Shown here: positions 5,463 to 6,360 of the stretch, piece after piece | Position numbering within the stretch: the first letter of the stretch is position 1 | Layout of the letters: every line of letters begins with the position of its first letter | Assembly: GCA_023134875.1 (NCBI GenBank) | Contig: JAGLUH010000163.1 | Span: 1-6,360, forward strand | Direction: 5' to 3' | Length of the DNA: 6,360 nt | DNA from: Candidatus Zixiibacteriota bacterium | GTDB taxonomy: Bacteria > Zixibacteria > MSB-5A5 > CAIYYT01 | Notes under the pieces: generated by a model | The model's database searches: none | Seen by the model: only the letters and a program-made list of their open reading frames with translations | What the model was told of the DNA's origin: nothing | Made by a program: the position numbers and the translations under genes

Positions 5463-6360
5463 ATGCCGATCGGTAACAGCCTCCTGGCGGTGGCCTGCCT
5501 GATGGCGGTTGTCGCCACCCTCGGCTATGGTCTGGCGCTCTTCAATCGCAACTCTCTGATCAGCCTGGCGCAACGCGCCTACTACCTGTTTACCGCTGCC
5601 ACAATCCTGATGAGCGCGTACCTGCTGCTTCAGATCGTAAACCATAACTTCGCCCTGCAATATGTTCACAGCTACTCATCACAGGACCTGCCGCTGGGGT
5701 TTTTGATCTCCACTTTCTGGGCGGGACAGGTTGGTTCTTTCCTGCTCTGGCTGTTGCTGCTGGCGGTGATCGGGCTCTTTCTAATCAGGCGGCGCGAGGA
5801 AAATCAGGCGGCGGTGATGTTCTTTTACCTGCTGGTCAATTGCTTCTTCCTTAGCCTGCTCGTTGTCCGCTCGCCGTTTCTCTTGATACCAGCACATGCC
5901 CTGGCGCAGTTTCCCGGCGGCGTCCCCCCTGACGGCCAGGGATTAAATCCGCTATTACAGAATTTCTGGATGGTGATTCATCCGCCGGTGATCTTCCTCG
6001 GTTTTGCGTTGTTGGCGGTGCCTTTCTCCCATGCTCTGGCGGCGTTAGCGCGTAACTACTATGATAACTGGGCGCGTAACGCCTTGCGATGGTCAGTTAT
6101 CGGCTCTGCCACACTCGGTGCGGGCATCTTCTTGGGCGCCTATTGGTCTTATGAGACCCTCGGTTGGGGCGGATACTGGGCCTGGGACCCGGTCGAAAAC
6201 GCCTCCCTCATTCCCTGGGTATTAAGCGTCGCCTTGATACATGGTCTGGTGATTGAACTGAAACGCGGCATCCTGCGACGCACCAATTTACTGTTGGCGC
6301 TCTCCTGCTTCCTGCTGGTAATCTACGGCACCTTTCTTACGCGCTCCGGTGTGCTGGCTG
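5463..6360 (+). CDS. ccmF: Cytochrome c heme lyase subunit CcmF (3' end beyond window)
   Basis: The first 299 residues of a large polytopic heme-handling protein (full CcmF is usually over 600). It takes heme from holo-CcmE and ligates it to the CxxCH motifs of apocytochromes. The reading frame is open from the ATG at 5463 to the window end. Seen: LNPLLQNFWMVIHPPVIFLGF (161-181), with His173 as one predicted axial ligand of the WWD heme site. The full WWD motif WGGYWAWDPVENAS is at 235-248, with its Asp intact. It is followed by SLIPWVLSVALIHGL, with His260 as the second ligand, and by TFLTRSGVLA at the edge. AGGAG at 5447-5451 lies 11 nt upstream, and the gap from ccmE is 5 bp. The unaltered WWD of CcmF contrasts with the altered one of CcmC in the same operon. 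Confidence 0.95.
   Translation, partial: MPIGNSLLAVACLMAVVATLGYGLALFNRNSLISLAQRAYYLFTAATILMSAYLLLQIVNHNFALQYVHSYSSQDLPLGFLISTFWAGQVGSFLLWLLLLAVIGLFLIRRREENQAAVMFFYLLVNCFFLSLLVVRSPFLLIPAHALAQFPGGVPPDGQGLNPLLQNFWMVIHPPVIFLGFALLAVPFSHALAALARNYYDNWARNALRWSVIGSATLGAGIFLGAYWSYETLGWGGYWAWDPVENASLIPWVLSVALIHGLVIELKRGILRRTNLLLALSCFLLVIYGTFLTRSGVLA

Noticed and set aside
1..6360. CRISPR arrays, tRNA/rRNA genes, insertion sequences or attachment sites
   Set aside because: No spaced repeat arrays, tRNA-like cloverleaf, transposase frame or terminal inverted repeats were seen. Nearly all of the window is accounted for by conserved coding sequence.

Overview
The window looks like ordinary chromosome from a Gram-negative-type bacterium that makes c-type cytochromes. 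It has moderate GC (low-to-mid 50s by eye), tightly packed genes and no mobile-element signs. Lineage cannot be fixed from the sequence. The Ccm variants resemble those outside the classical alpha/gamma-proteobacterial set, such as Desulfovibrio-like deltaproteobacteria or FCB/Zixibacteria-like candidate phyla. That placement is a low-confidence inference.

Layout. Positions 1-1194 are transcribed leftwards: a good sigma70-type promoter (1161-1194), a SAM-dependent methyltransferase, then the N-terminal third of a family 2 glycosyltransferase that runs off the left edge. This pair looks like the start of a surface glycan or lipid-glycan operon. From about 1281 everything reads rightwards. First comes a 60-residue zinc-ribbon protein. 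Next are two tandem, clearly paralogous type I signal peptidases. After an 89-bp gap follows a compact cytochrome c maturation (System I) operon, ccmA-ccmB-ccmC-ccmD-like-ccmE-ccmF, whose last gene leaves the right edge. From ccmA to ccmF the junctions are overlaps or 5-bp gaps, which indicates one transcript with translational coupling.

How the genes fit together. CcmA (ATPase) and CcmB (membrane subunit) with CcmC and the tiny CcmD-like protein form the module that loads heme on the periplasmic chaperone CcmE and releases it. CcmF then takes heme from CcmE and attaches it to apocytochromes. The signal peptidases release exported proteins from the membrane, possibly including apocytochromes; their link to the ccm genes is positional only.

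Most notable: the heme-binding residue of CcmE is a cysteine in a C-x-x-x-Y motif instead of the classical histidine. It comes with a 36-residue alternative CcmD, a CcmC whose tryptophan-rich motif carries Ser-Glu in place of the usual Asp, and a CcmA lacking the canonical H-loop His and Q-loop Gln. Together they point to the variant 'System I*' form of cytochrome c maturation. The window ends before it can be seen whether CcmH is missing, as that system predicts.
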